A DNA stretch of 64,000 bases from Streptomyces yangpuensis (GTDB lineage: Bacteria > Actinomycetota > Actinomycetes > Streptomycetales > Streptomycetaceae), in contig NZ_LBMK01000008.1 in assembly GCF_001005295.1 (NCBI RefSeq), forward strand, positions 62,001 to 126,000, in the 5' to 3' direction. The translations under genes and the position numbers were made by a program. Below, in pieces: positions 16,164 to 25,300 of the stretch (position 1 is the first letter of the stretch; each line of letters starts with the position of its first letter). The notes beneath the pieces were generated by a model. The model made no database searches and was not told the origin of the DNA. It was given only the letters and a program-made list of their open reading frames with translations.

Positions 16164-19100
16164 GCAAGAACCTGAGAGACACCGGGACCACCGAGACCGA
16201 ACTGCTGCTGCAGGCCGGCGCCGTCCTCCCGAACGGCACCACCGGCGCCGGAGCCGACGCCGTCGACCTGACCGCCCGCAGCTACCGGCACCCGGGCCTG
16301 GACGAGGAACGCGTCGTCGTCCGGCTCGCCGCCGCCGAACTCGGCGCGGCCGAGGACCTCGCCGCCGGCTTCCTGGGCCTCGTACGCGACGAGGGCGAGC
16401 CGCCCGTCGTCGGCCTGAGCCGACGCCAGGCACTCGGCTTCCCCGAATGGGTCCTGGTGCACCACCCCGAGGACGGCCACCACGCCCTCGCCGTCGTCCC
16501 CGAACTCGACCGGATCGCCCGCCAGGCCAAGACCAAGCCCAAGGCCGCGCTCGACGCCTGCCTCGAACTGGCCGACCGCCTCGCCGCCTCCGTGCCGCAC
16601 TTCCTGCCCCTATTCCACGAGCAGGCCGCACGCATCTTCCTCGCCGTCGAGAACACCACCTACGCCGCCCAGCTGTTCGGCCGCGCCCGCACCGCCGAGG
16701 CCCAGCACGGCCTCCCCGTCGACGAGGACCGCCTCGACTCCGTCTTCCTCGAATTCGCACTGGCCGGCGCCCTGCCGGTCAAGGTCCTCGCCGGCTACGG
16801 CAAGGCACTGGCCGTCCGCGTCAGCCCCGCCGAGGCCTACGAGCGCTTCCGCCGGCTGTGCGTACGGCGCACCGCGGGCGGCCTGCCGCCCTCCGCGCAG
16901 GCCGCCGTCGAACTGCGCCGCCTCGCCCGCGCCGCGGGCCTGACCGGCACCGAACCCGAGCAGGACTACCTCGCCGAACTGCTGCCCCTGCCCGCCACCC
17001 TGCGTGCCGCGCTCGGCTGGTGGAAGGCCCACCGCGGCGCGCTCGTCGCGCTCGCCCGCCGCGTGCCCGCCGTACGCGGCACGCTCCTCGGACTGACCCC
17101 GCCCGGCGGCGACGGCGACCTCACCGACCTGTGGCTGGAGGTCCTGGAGGAGTCCGGCGCCACCGCCGGACTGGCCGACGGGAGCCTGCCCGAGGAAGAG
17201 CGCTGCGCCGACGGCACCGCCGGGTGGCTCGAACGCTTCCACAGCGCCCGCCACTCCGGCTGGGGCCGGCGCCCCACCCTGCCCGTCCTCCTCGACGTCG
17301 TCGAGCGCTGCGCCCCGCAACTGCGCACCGAACTCGCCCGGCCCGAGCGGGAGACCGGGCTGAAGGTGGGCGTCCAGGACGCCGACCTCCTCGACCTGCT
17401 GCTCACCCTCGACGTCCCGGTCGTCACGCCCGAGGAACACGAGACGCGCCACCGCCACGACACGCTGAACCTGTCCGACTGGTCCGGCCGCGCCGAGCGC
17501 CGTGACCTGGCCGCGGTCGCCGCGGACCCCCGCTTCAAGCCCGCCTTCCGCCGGGCGCTGAACGGCATCGGCAACGGCGGGGCCGACATCGTCCGCAACG
17601 TCGCCGCCTCGCCCGGCGCCCGCCCGCTGCTGACCGAGTGGATGGCCGAGGTCGCCCGCGCCTCCGTCGCAGCCGGCCTGCCCGGCGTCCCCGACGCCAT
17701 CGAGCGGCTGACCTGGCTGCCCGTCGAAGCCCTCGCGCTCGCCCCCGAGGACGTCGCCGCCGCGGCCGCCGCCGACCTCGGGGAGACCCTCGCCCGCACC
17801 CTGCGCGGCGGCCTCTTCGAGGAACTGGCCTGGCCCGCCTGGGAGAAGGCAGTCGCCGAACTGACCCCCGGCAAGGACCGGAACGGCCTCACCGTCGTCG
17901 AGGCCTGGCCGTACCTGATCGTCGCCAACACCGCAGAGGTCCGCGTCATCGACGCCGACTCGACCGTCCTCACGCACGACCTGCGCGTGCCGGCCGGCTC
18001 CCACCGCCGCATGGGATTCCACTACGTCGACGGAGAACTGCTCGTCTTCTGGTCCGACTGGAGCGCGGGCCGCGTCGAGGGCTACTGGCACTCCTCGCCC
18101 GGCACCGTCCTCACCCTGGACACCGACCGCAACTACTGGTCCCTGCGCAGCGACAACATCTCCCTCCAGCTCCCCGGCGGCGGCCGCACCACCGGCGGCG
18201 GCGTCCTGCACAGCGGCGACACCCGGCTGCCCGACGAGCGGCCGCTGCTGTCCGACGGCACCTCCTACTGGGTGTGGCGCCAGCGCGACCAGGACAACGA
18301 CAGCGGCTGGCTGGAGTACGACCCGGCGAGCGGGGCCCACGGACGTTCCTCCATGCCCGCGTTCTTCACCGACGCCCTCAAGGAGTACGGCGGGAAGCCC
18401 TCCTCCGGGTACGCGAGCCGGCTGCTGCCCACGCCCACCGTCGCAGGCTCCGTTCTCGGCGCACCCGTCGACGGCCTCCTCGGCTGGCACGCGGTACGCC
18501 TCCCCGACAACGGCTGGGTCGCCACCGACACCGGCGGACGCACCGTCACCGTCCCCGAGGGCGGGGACAAGCCGGTGGCGGCCCTCGCCTTCCCGGGCGA
18601 CGACCGCCCGCGCGCCCTCTCGCACAGCTGGCGCGAACTGACCCTCACCGACCCCGACGGCGTCGTCACCACGCAGACCCGCAACGACCGCCACGACACC
18701 CCCTTCAGCACCGGCAGCGTCGACCTCCCGCCGCTCTCCCACTGGTACGCACTGCGCCCCCGCGACCCGCAGGGCTCGGCCGCGCTGCGCACGGCCGACC
18801 GCGAGACCGTCGGGGCGCTCCTGAAGGCCGCCGCAGCCGTGGCCAGGGCCGCAGACCTGCCGGGCGTCGTGAGCGCGGCTTTTCCCCAGGTCACCGACCC
18901 GCAGCTGATCGGCGGTATCGTCGAGGTCCTGCGGTTCGCCCTCGTCCAGCAGAAGGCACTGGACAGGATCTCGGCCCGCCTCGACGCCGACACCGCACCC
19001 GTCGAGCAGCGCGAGCTCGGCCCCACCGACCAGCTGCTGGGCGCCGCCCTGAGCGGCCTCGTCGACTACAACCACTACCGCCACAGCGGCGACAGCGACG

Positions 19101-21076
19101 GGACGCACCGCACCCTCAGCCTGCTCGGCGCCGCCCGCACCGCGACCGACGCCGCCGGCGTCCCCGGGCTGCTCCACTTCGACACCCCCGCCCTGCCGTA
19201 CTACACCTTCATCTGGACCCCGCTGCTCGACCAGCCCGCGGCCGCCGCCTACCGGGCCGTCGCCGCGACCACCGGCGACGTCCAGCGGGCGGCCCTCCTC
19301 ACCGTGCTCGGCGAGGTGGACACCCTGGGGATGGCCTCGGCGCAGGGCTCGGCCGGCAGCTGGCGCCAGGTCGTGGTCCACCTCGCACACGCCCACCTGA
19401 CCGGCCCCGAAGGCCTCGACCGCAACCGCTACCACCGCAGCCTGCTGCCGCTGGGCGGCGGAGCCGTCCTCGCCGTGACCGACCAGGGCGACTCCCTGCC
19501 CGACGGCCAGGAGTTCAGTGGCCTCCTGCACGACCCCACCGGCCGGTTCACCGTCCCCGGCCCCTACACGGTGCGCCGCACCACACCCCTCGGCGACCCC
19601 GACCGCGACCCGGGCTGGCTGACCGCCTTCCTGGGCGCTGCCGCCGAGCGCGGCCCGGCGCCCTTCCGCCCGGAGGCCGCGGAGGAGTTCTCCCGGCTCA
19701 CCGGGGTCTCCGGCGCCCTCGCCCGCCTGCTGATCGCGGGACTCCCGCACCTCGACAGCTACGAGCGCAACTTCCTGCCCGCGCAGGTGCGGACCGCCCT
19801 CGGCGTCAAGGCCACCGACGCCGCCTACGCCCGCGACGAGCTCAAGAGCCTCACCTCGGAGGTCCGGCGCGCCGTGGTCGCGGCCCTGCTGCCCGCCGAC
19901 CCGGCACGCCTGTGGAGCGAGGGACCGGACGTGGCGGCCGCCGCGGAGGTGTGGAACCGGCGCGTCGGCCGGCGTACGCCCGTACCCGACTGGCTGGCCA
20001 CGGAGGCCGCGCGCGCCGTCCGCGGCGGATGGCCCGCGCACCGGGTGCTGGCCGCACTGCTCGACCCGGCCGCCTCCAGCGAGCTCTCGGTCGACGTGCC
20101 GTGGACGGTCAAGGGCGACCACGTGGAGCCCGCCGCACCCGCCACCGGCCCCTTCACCGCACAGGTCCTGACCTCGACCCTGGCCATGAGCGCCTGGCTC
20201 GCCCACCGGCTGCCGGCCGGCGACCCCGTACGAGCGGCCCTGCCGCCCGCGCTCACCGCCGTACGGCAGCGGCTCGCCGCGCCCGAACTGCTCCTGGAGA
20301 TCGCCCACTACACCAGCCTCCCGAACTTCCGGAAGGTGGCCGGCACCCCCACCGAGACCGGCGAGGGCTACGAGCGCTACGGCGCGGTCGTCATGGCCAC
20401 GCACGACGAGCAGCCCAGGCCCGCGGTGCGCACGGCGCTCCTGGACTCCACCGGCTCCGACCCCTACCTGCCGGCGCTGCGCGGCGACGACCAGCAGCCC
20501 CTCGTGGCCGAGAAGGCCCTGCGGACCGCCCACGACCCGCGGTTCGCCGCGCTGCTCGCCGACCCGGGCGCCCCCGCGGCCGGCGAGACCGACGCGGCCG
20601 GCATGTGGTGGCCGCAGGACCCGAGCCGTTCGGTCCCCGACCTGGTGGAGGAGGTCCGCGCCGAGCACGGGCTGGGCGCCGACGCGGCCGCCCTGTACCT
20701 GGCCCTGCTGGCCATGCCCGACCCCACCGACCGCAACACCGCCCGGTGGACGGGCTGGAAGCCGGCCCGGCTCAAGGCCGCCCGCGCCGAACTGGCCGCC
20801 ACCGACCTGGTGGTGTCGGCCGACCGCAGCCGGGCGGGGCGCTCGCTCTTCCTGCCCGGCGGGTGGGCCGACATGCCCTCCCCGGCGCTGCCGGTCGAGC
20901 AGTGGAAGCTGCCGATGTACGGCCTCACCCCCGGCAGCCGGCCGCTGCTCGGCGTCCTGGCACCGGCCGAACCGGCCGCCGACCTCTACCGCCGGGCCTG
21001 GCAGCGGGTCCGCGAGGGCGACGTCCCGCGCTTCCAGGAGCTCAAGGTGAAGCGCACCCGCGCCCGCCGCCGCTGA
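16160..21076 (+). CDS. Giant 1,638-aa protein of the MoxR-VWA cluster
   Basis: One uninterrupted frame from ATG 16160, coupled to the previous gene, to 21076. It is soluble, helix-rich at both ends, and has a central beta-propeller-like section at about 590-830 with strands such as YLIVANTAEVRVIDADSTVL, LVFWSDWSAGRVEGYW and GTSYWVWRQRD. The C-terminal third contains LYLALLAMPDPTDRNTARW. No Walker or protease motif is visible. Position and size suggest a scaffold or substrate-recognition partner of the downstream MoxR ATPase, possibly the functional counterpart of the missing part of YehI. That role is inference; the family is not one I can name firmly. Confidence 0.75.
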   Translation: MSKNLRDTGTTETELLLQAGAVLPNGTTGAGADAVDLTARSYRHPGLDEERVVVRLAAAELGAAEDLAAGFLGLVRDEGEPPVVGLSRRQALGFPEWVLVHHPEDGHHALAVVPELDRIARQAKTKPKAALDACLELADRLAASVPHFLPLFHEQAARIFLAVENTTYAAQLFGRARTAEAQHGLPVDEDRLDSVFLEFALAGALPVKVLAGYGKALAVRVSPAEAYERFRRLCVRRTAGGLPPSAQAAVELRRLARAAGLTGTEPEQDYLAELLPLPATLRAALGWWKAHRGALVALARRVPAVRGTLLGLTPPGGDGDLTDLWLEVLEESGATAGLADGSLPEEERCADGTAGWLERFHSARHSGWGRRPTLPVLLDVVERCAPQLRTELARPERETGLKVGVQDADLLDLLLTLDVPVVTPEEHETRHRHDTLNLSDWSGRAERRDLAAVAADPRFKPAFRRALNGIGNGGADIVRNVAASPGARPLLTEWMAEVARASVAAGLPGVPDAIERLTWLPVEALALAPEDVAAAAAADLGETLARTLRGGLFEELAWPAWEKAVAELTPGKDRNGLTVVEAWPYLIVANTAEVRVIDADSTVLTHDLRVPAGSHRRMGFHYVDGELLVFWSDWSAGRVEGYWHSSPGTVLTLDTDRNYWSLRSDNISLQLPGGGRTTGGGVLHSGDTRLPDERPLLSDGTSYWVWRQRDQDNDSGWLEYDPASGAHGRSSMPAFFTDALKEYGGKPSSGYASRLLPTPTVAGSVLGAPVDGLLGWHAVRLPDNGWVATDTGGRTVTVPEGGDKPVAALAFPGDDRPRALSHSWRELTLTDPDGVVTTQTRNDRHDTPFSTGSVDLPPLSHWYALRPRDPQGSAALRTADRETVGALLKAAAAVARAADLPGVVSAAFPQVTDPQLIGGIVEVLRFALVQQKALDRISARLDADTAPVEQRELGPTDQLLGAALSGLVDYNHYRHSGDSDGTHRTLSLLGAARTATDAAGVPGLLHFDTPALPYYTFIWTPLLDQPAAAAYRAVAATTGDVQRAALLTVLGEVDTLGMASAQGSAGSWRQVVVHLAHAHLTGPEGLDRNRYHRSLLPLGGGAVLAVTDQGDSLPDGQEFSGLLHDPTGRFTVPGPYTVRRTTPLGDPDRDPGWLTAFLGAAAERGPAPFRPEAAEEFSRLTGVSGALARLLIAGLPHLDSYERNFLPAQVRTALGVKATDAAYARDELKSLTSEVRRAVVAALLPADPARLWSEGPDVAAAAEVWNRRVGRRTPVPDWLATEAARAVRGGWPAHRVLAALLDPAASSELSVDVPWTVKGDHVEPAAPATGPFTAQVLTSTLAMSAWLAHRLPAGDPVRAALPPALTAVRQRLAAPELLLEIAHYTSLPNFRKVAGTPTETGEGYERYGAVVMATHDEQPRPAVRTALLDSTGSDPYLPALRGDDQQPLVAEKALRTAHDPRFAALLADPGAPAAGETDAAGMWWPQDPSRSVPDLVEEVRAEHGLGADAAALYLALLAMPDPTDRNTARWTGWKPARLKAARAELAATDLVVSADRSRAGRSLFLPGGWADMPSPALPVEQWKLPMYGLTPGSRPLLGVLAPAEPAADLYRRAWQRVREGDVPRFQELKVKRTRARRR

Positions 21077-21098
21077 CCCGGCCGACCGGCACCCCGAC

Positions 21099-21146
21099 GC
21101 GGGGGCGGCGCGGCCCACCTGACACGGTGGGCCGCGCCGCCCCCGC
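21099..21146 (+). terminator. Perfect 21-bp hairpin between the two halves of the MoxR-VWA cluster
   Basis: Arms 21099-21119 and 21126-21146 are perfect complements (both GC-rich) with a TGACAC loop. It starts 22 bp after the stop of the giant gene and ends 34 bp before the MoxR start. Streptomyces terminators often lack a U-tract, so it could terminate or attenuate transcription into the MoxR-VWA-SWIM block. Confidence 0.75.
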
Positions 21147-21180
21147 CCACCACCACTTCGTACACGCACAGAGGAACCAG

Positions 21181-22338
21181 ATGACCGCCACCGCACCATC
21201 CGCACCCGCCGCCCGGCAGGTGCTGCCCGCCGAGGAACGGTACGCCGACGAACTCGCCTTCCTCGCCGCCCACGACACCGGCCCCCGGCCGCCCGGCTGG
21301 GCGCTGACCCCGCAGGCCGTCGTCACCTTCGTCTGCGGCAGCGACGGAACCGAACTGGCCCTGCCCAAGCGCCGCGCCGGCCTTCCGGCGAAGCTGGCCA
21401 TCGCCCCCAAGTTCGTCGGCGAACGCGCCCTGGTCGAGCGCTGCGTCGTCACCCTCGCCGGCGAGCGCGGCCTGCTCCTGACGGGCGAGCCGGGCACCGC
21501 CAAGTCGATGCTCTCCGAACTCCTCGCCGCCGCCGTCTGCGGCACCAGCTCCCTCACCGTGCAGGGCACCGCCGGCACCACCGAGGACGCCTTCCGCTAC
21601 GGCTGGAACTACGCGCTCCTGCTCGCGCAGGGCCCCACCCCGCAGGCCCTGGTCGACTCCCCGGTGCTCTCCGCCATGCGCACCGGCCGGGTGGTCCGCG
21701 TGGAGGAGATCACCCGCTGCCTGCCCGAAGTGCAGGACGCGCTGGTGTCGATCCTCTCGGACCGGCGGGTCAGCGTGCCCGAACTGACCGCCACCGAGGA
21801 CGCGGTGGTCTCCGCGGCCCCCGGCTTCACCGTCATCGCCACCGCGAACCTGCGCGACCGGGGCGTCTCCGAGATGTCCGCCGCCCTCAAGCGGCGCTTC
21901 AACTTCGAGACCGTCGCCCCGATCGCCGACGCGGACGCGGAGGCCACGCTGATCCGCCGGCAGGCCGTCGCCGCCGTCCAGCGGGCCGGCGCCGCCTTCG
22001 GCGTGGACGACGCCGTGCTCGACGCGCTCGTCACCGTCTTCCGCGACCTGCGCTCGGGCCGCTCCGCCGAGGGCTGGGACGTCGAACGCCCCGGCACGGT
22101 CATGTCCACCGCCGAAGCGGTGCAGGTGGCGGCCTCGCTGGGCGTCGCCGCCGCGTACCTGCCGGACGGGGACGTGCTGGACCTGCTGCCGGGGCACCTG
22201 CTGGGCGTCGTACGCAAGGACGACCCGGCCGACCACGGGAGGCTGCTGGGGTACTGGGACGGCCCGGTCCGGCGCCGCGCCGAGGACGGTTCGGCGATGT
22301 GGCGCCGCCTCTGGGACCTGCGCGGGAGCCTGCGTTGA
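21181..22338 (+). CDS. MoxR-family AAA+ ATPase (YehL-like)
   Basis: A 385-aa AAA+ protein. Walker A is GEPGTAKS at about 102-109, Walker B is VVRVEEI near 175, sensor 1 lies in FTVIATANLRDRG near 220, and an arginine-finger-type ALKRRFNFE follows near 240. The N-terminal 80 residues have no enzymatic motif. MoxR ATPases act with VWA-domain partners as chaperone-like remodelling or metal-insertion machines (RavA-ViaA, NorQ-NorD and CbbQ-CbbO are characterised examples); here the VWA partner is the next gene. GAGGAA precedes ATG 21181. The stop overlaps the next TTG start. Confidence 0.9.
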   Translation: MTATAPSAPAARQVLPAEERYADELAFLAAHDTGPRPPGWALTPQAVVTFVCGSDGTELALPKRRAGLPAKLAIAPKFVGERALVERCVVTLAGERGLLLTGEPGTAKSMLSELLAAAVCGTSSLTVQGTAGTTEDAFRYGWNYALLLAQGPTPQALVDSPVLSAMRTGRVVRVEEITRCLPEVQDALVSILSDRRVSVPELTATEDAVVSAAPGFTVIATANLRDRGVSEMSAALKRRFNFETVAPIADADAEATLIRRQAVAAVQRAGAAFGVDDAVLDALVTVFRDLRSGRSAEGWDVERPGTVMSTAEAVQVAASLGVAAAYLPDGDVLDLLPGHLLGVVRKDDPADHGRLLGYWDGPVRRRAEDGSAMWRRLWDLRGSLR

Positions 22339-25300
22339 CGCACACCGACCCGCGGGCCGCGGTCGACGCGCTCGCCGCGGCCCGCGAGCCCTACCTGATC
22401 GGGGTACGGCACCACAGCCCCGCCCTGGCCGCGGTGGTGCCGGCCCTGCTGGACGCCTCCGGCGCGGACGTGGTCTGCGTCGAGCTCCCGGCGGACTTCC
22501 AGCCGTGGCTGGAGCACCTGGCCGACCCGGAGACCGTCGCCCCGGTCGCCCTCGCGGGCACCGGCGAGGACGGCCGCCTGGCGTTCTACCCGTTCGCGGA
22601 CTTCTCCCCGGAGCTGGCGGCCATCCGCTGGGCCCGCCGGTCGGGCGCGGCCGTCCTGTGCTGCGACCTCCCGCTGTCCGACCCCGGCTGGACCCCCCGG
22701 CTCCCCGTCCCGCACCCGTCCCCGCCGACGGACCGGCCGACGGCCCTCCCCGGTGCCTCGCCCCGGCCGACGGACGCCACCTCGAGCTCCGCCACCGGAA
22801 GGGCGTCGGCTGAGGCCGCGGGAAGCACCTCGGCTCGGGCCGCGGCCGGAGTGCCGTACGCCGCCACGGACTCCGACCCGGCGCGGGGCAGCGGCCCCGC
22901 CGGGGTTGCGCTCACGGCTGTGGACCCCGGCACCGGCAGTGCCTCGGCGCGGTCCGACACCGCCGTGCAGCACGCCGCGGCCTCCCGCACGGTTCCGGCT
23001 CCGACCACGGGTACCGACACTGCGCCGGAGGCGGCCGACGGCCCGCAGCGCGCGGGCAGCTTCGCCGAGGGGCTCACCGCCGCCGGTACGGGCCGGGACG
23101 GTGACGACCTGTGGGACCGCGCCGTCGAGGTCCTCGCACCCGGCTGCTCGCCGGAGGCCGTACGCCGTGCCGCGCTCGGCGTCGGCTGGGCACTGCGCGA
23201 GGACGGGCCCGTCCCGGACCGGGACCTCGCCCGCGAGTCGCACATGCGTGCCGTCATCGCCGGCGCCGCCACCGGCGGCCACCGCGTGGCCGCCGTCATC
23301 GGCTCCTTCCACGCCCCCGCCCTCCTCACGCCGCCGCGCGACGCCGACGGTTCGGTCCTGCCGGGGCCCGTCGTCACGGCCCTCCCCGATCGGGGCGCCG
23401 CCGCGGATGCCGTTCCCGTCCAGGCGCCGGCCGGTGACGGGGCCCGCGGCGAGAGGCCGGGCGGCGACCGCGTCCCCGTGCAGAGCGCGGACGAGCGCCC
23501 GGGACCGGCCCGGGGCCCGGCCGGTCCGGGCGCACCCGGTGCCGGCAAGGCGAGCGACGCCGGGGCGGAAACCGCCGACGGCTCCGCCGCGGGTCGCCTC
23601 CGGGGCAAGGCCGCCGACTCCGGGCCGGCCCCGGCCGCGGAGCAGGGGCGGCTTCCCCGCACCACCGACACCGCGGCCGGACAGGGCTCGGCCGCAGACG
23701 CCGCAGGCTGTGCCGTACCCGGTCCCGCGGTCCCGGCCGGGCCGAAGGCCGACGCGGTGGCAGCCGTGCCGGGCCCGGCCGAGGCCGCCGCTGCCGGGCC
23801 GGCCCCGGCGACGCCGCCGGCCCGGCGCACCGGCAAGGGCGCCGGCCCCGGGACGGTCCCGCCCGGGGACAGGGCCGTCACCTCCTTCGTGCCGTACTCC
23901 TTCGACCTGCTCGACTCCCGCTCCGGCTACCCCGCCGGCATCCGCGACCCGCTCTGGCAGCAGGCCGTCCTCGAAGCCGGCGGCGACCCCGAGCGGCTCC
24001 GGGAGGCCGCCTCCGTCGCCGTCACCGGGCTCTGCCGGGAACTGCGCCGGGCCGGACACACCGCCGGCACCGGCGAGGCCGCCGAGACCCTCCGCCTCGC
24101 CTGCGACCTCGCCGCCCTGCGCGAACTGCCCGCGCCCGGCCGCGGCGAGCTCCTGGAAGCCGTCACCACCGTCCTCGGCCAGGGCGAACCCCTCGGCCGG
24201 GGCCGGGCCCTGGCCCAGGCCCTCGAAGCGGTGCTCGTCGGCACCGCCCGCGGCCGGATCACCCCGCACGCCCCGCGCTCCGGCCTCGGCCCCTCCGTCG
24301 AGGCCGAACTCGCCGAGCTCCGCCTGCCGTGCCCGGAGGACCCCGCGCCGCGCGAGGTCCGCCTCGACCCGCTCCGCTCCGCCCTCGACGGCCGCCGCGA
24401 GGTCCTCCTCCAGCGCCTCCTGGTCTGCGGGGCCTCCTACGGCGAGCCCCTCACCGTCGCCGCCACCGGCGACGGCACCGCCCTCGGCACCAAGTGGCGG
24501 CTGTCCTGGACGCCTTCCGTCCCGGCCCGGCTCGACCTCACGGGCGTACGCGGCGTCACCGCCGCCCAGGCGGCGGCCGGTACGCTCAGCGAGACCGCCC
24601 GGCGGGCCGCCGCCGAGGGCGGCCCCACCCCGGCGCAGATCCTCGCCGGGCTGGCCGCCGCCGCGCGCTGCGACCTGCCCGAACTGGTCGACGTACGCCT
24701 CCATGAGGCGGCCACCGACCTGCCGCGGACCGCGACCCTGCCCGAACTCCTCGACGCCCTCGACCTCCTGGAGGCCCTGCACCGCGGTCACCTCCCCGGT
24801 ACCTCCGCCGCGTCCCGCGCCGCCTGCGCCGCGCTCACCGGCGAGCTCCTCGAAGCCGCCGTACGCTCCCTGCCCGGCCTCGCCGGCAGCGACGACCCGG
24901 CCGGCGCCGCCGCCCTCGTGGCCCTCGCCGACCGCGCCGCCGCCCACCACCTGGGCCTGCGCACGGACGACGCGCTCGCCGCCCTGGCCGCCTCCGCGTC
25001 CCCGCTGATGCAGGGCGCGGCCCTGGCCGTCCGGGTCCTCCTCGACCTCGACCCGGCCGAGGCGCTCGGCGACCGCGCCGCCGGATGGATTGACGGCGCC
25101 GGCACCCCCGACAGCCGACGCGCCCTGACCCGCCGGCTCGCCGGACTCCTCACCGCCGCCGGCCCCCTGCTGCAGTCGTCCCCGGCCGCCCTCACCCCGC
25201 TCCTCGACCGCGTCGAGCACCTCGCCGACCAGGACTTCCTCGACCGTCTCCCCGCCCTGCGCGGCGGTTTCGACGCCCTCGCCCCGGCCGCCCGCGACCG

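Noticed and set aside
16610..21205. Very long open frame on the minus strand opposite the giant cluster gene
   Set aside because: It is a GC-skew shadow: its composition is low-complexity Gly/Arg/Val-rich, it has no domain signature, and the plus strand has coupled starts and sensible domains.
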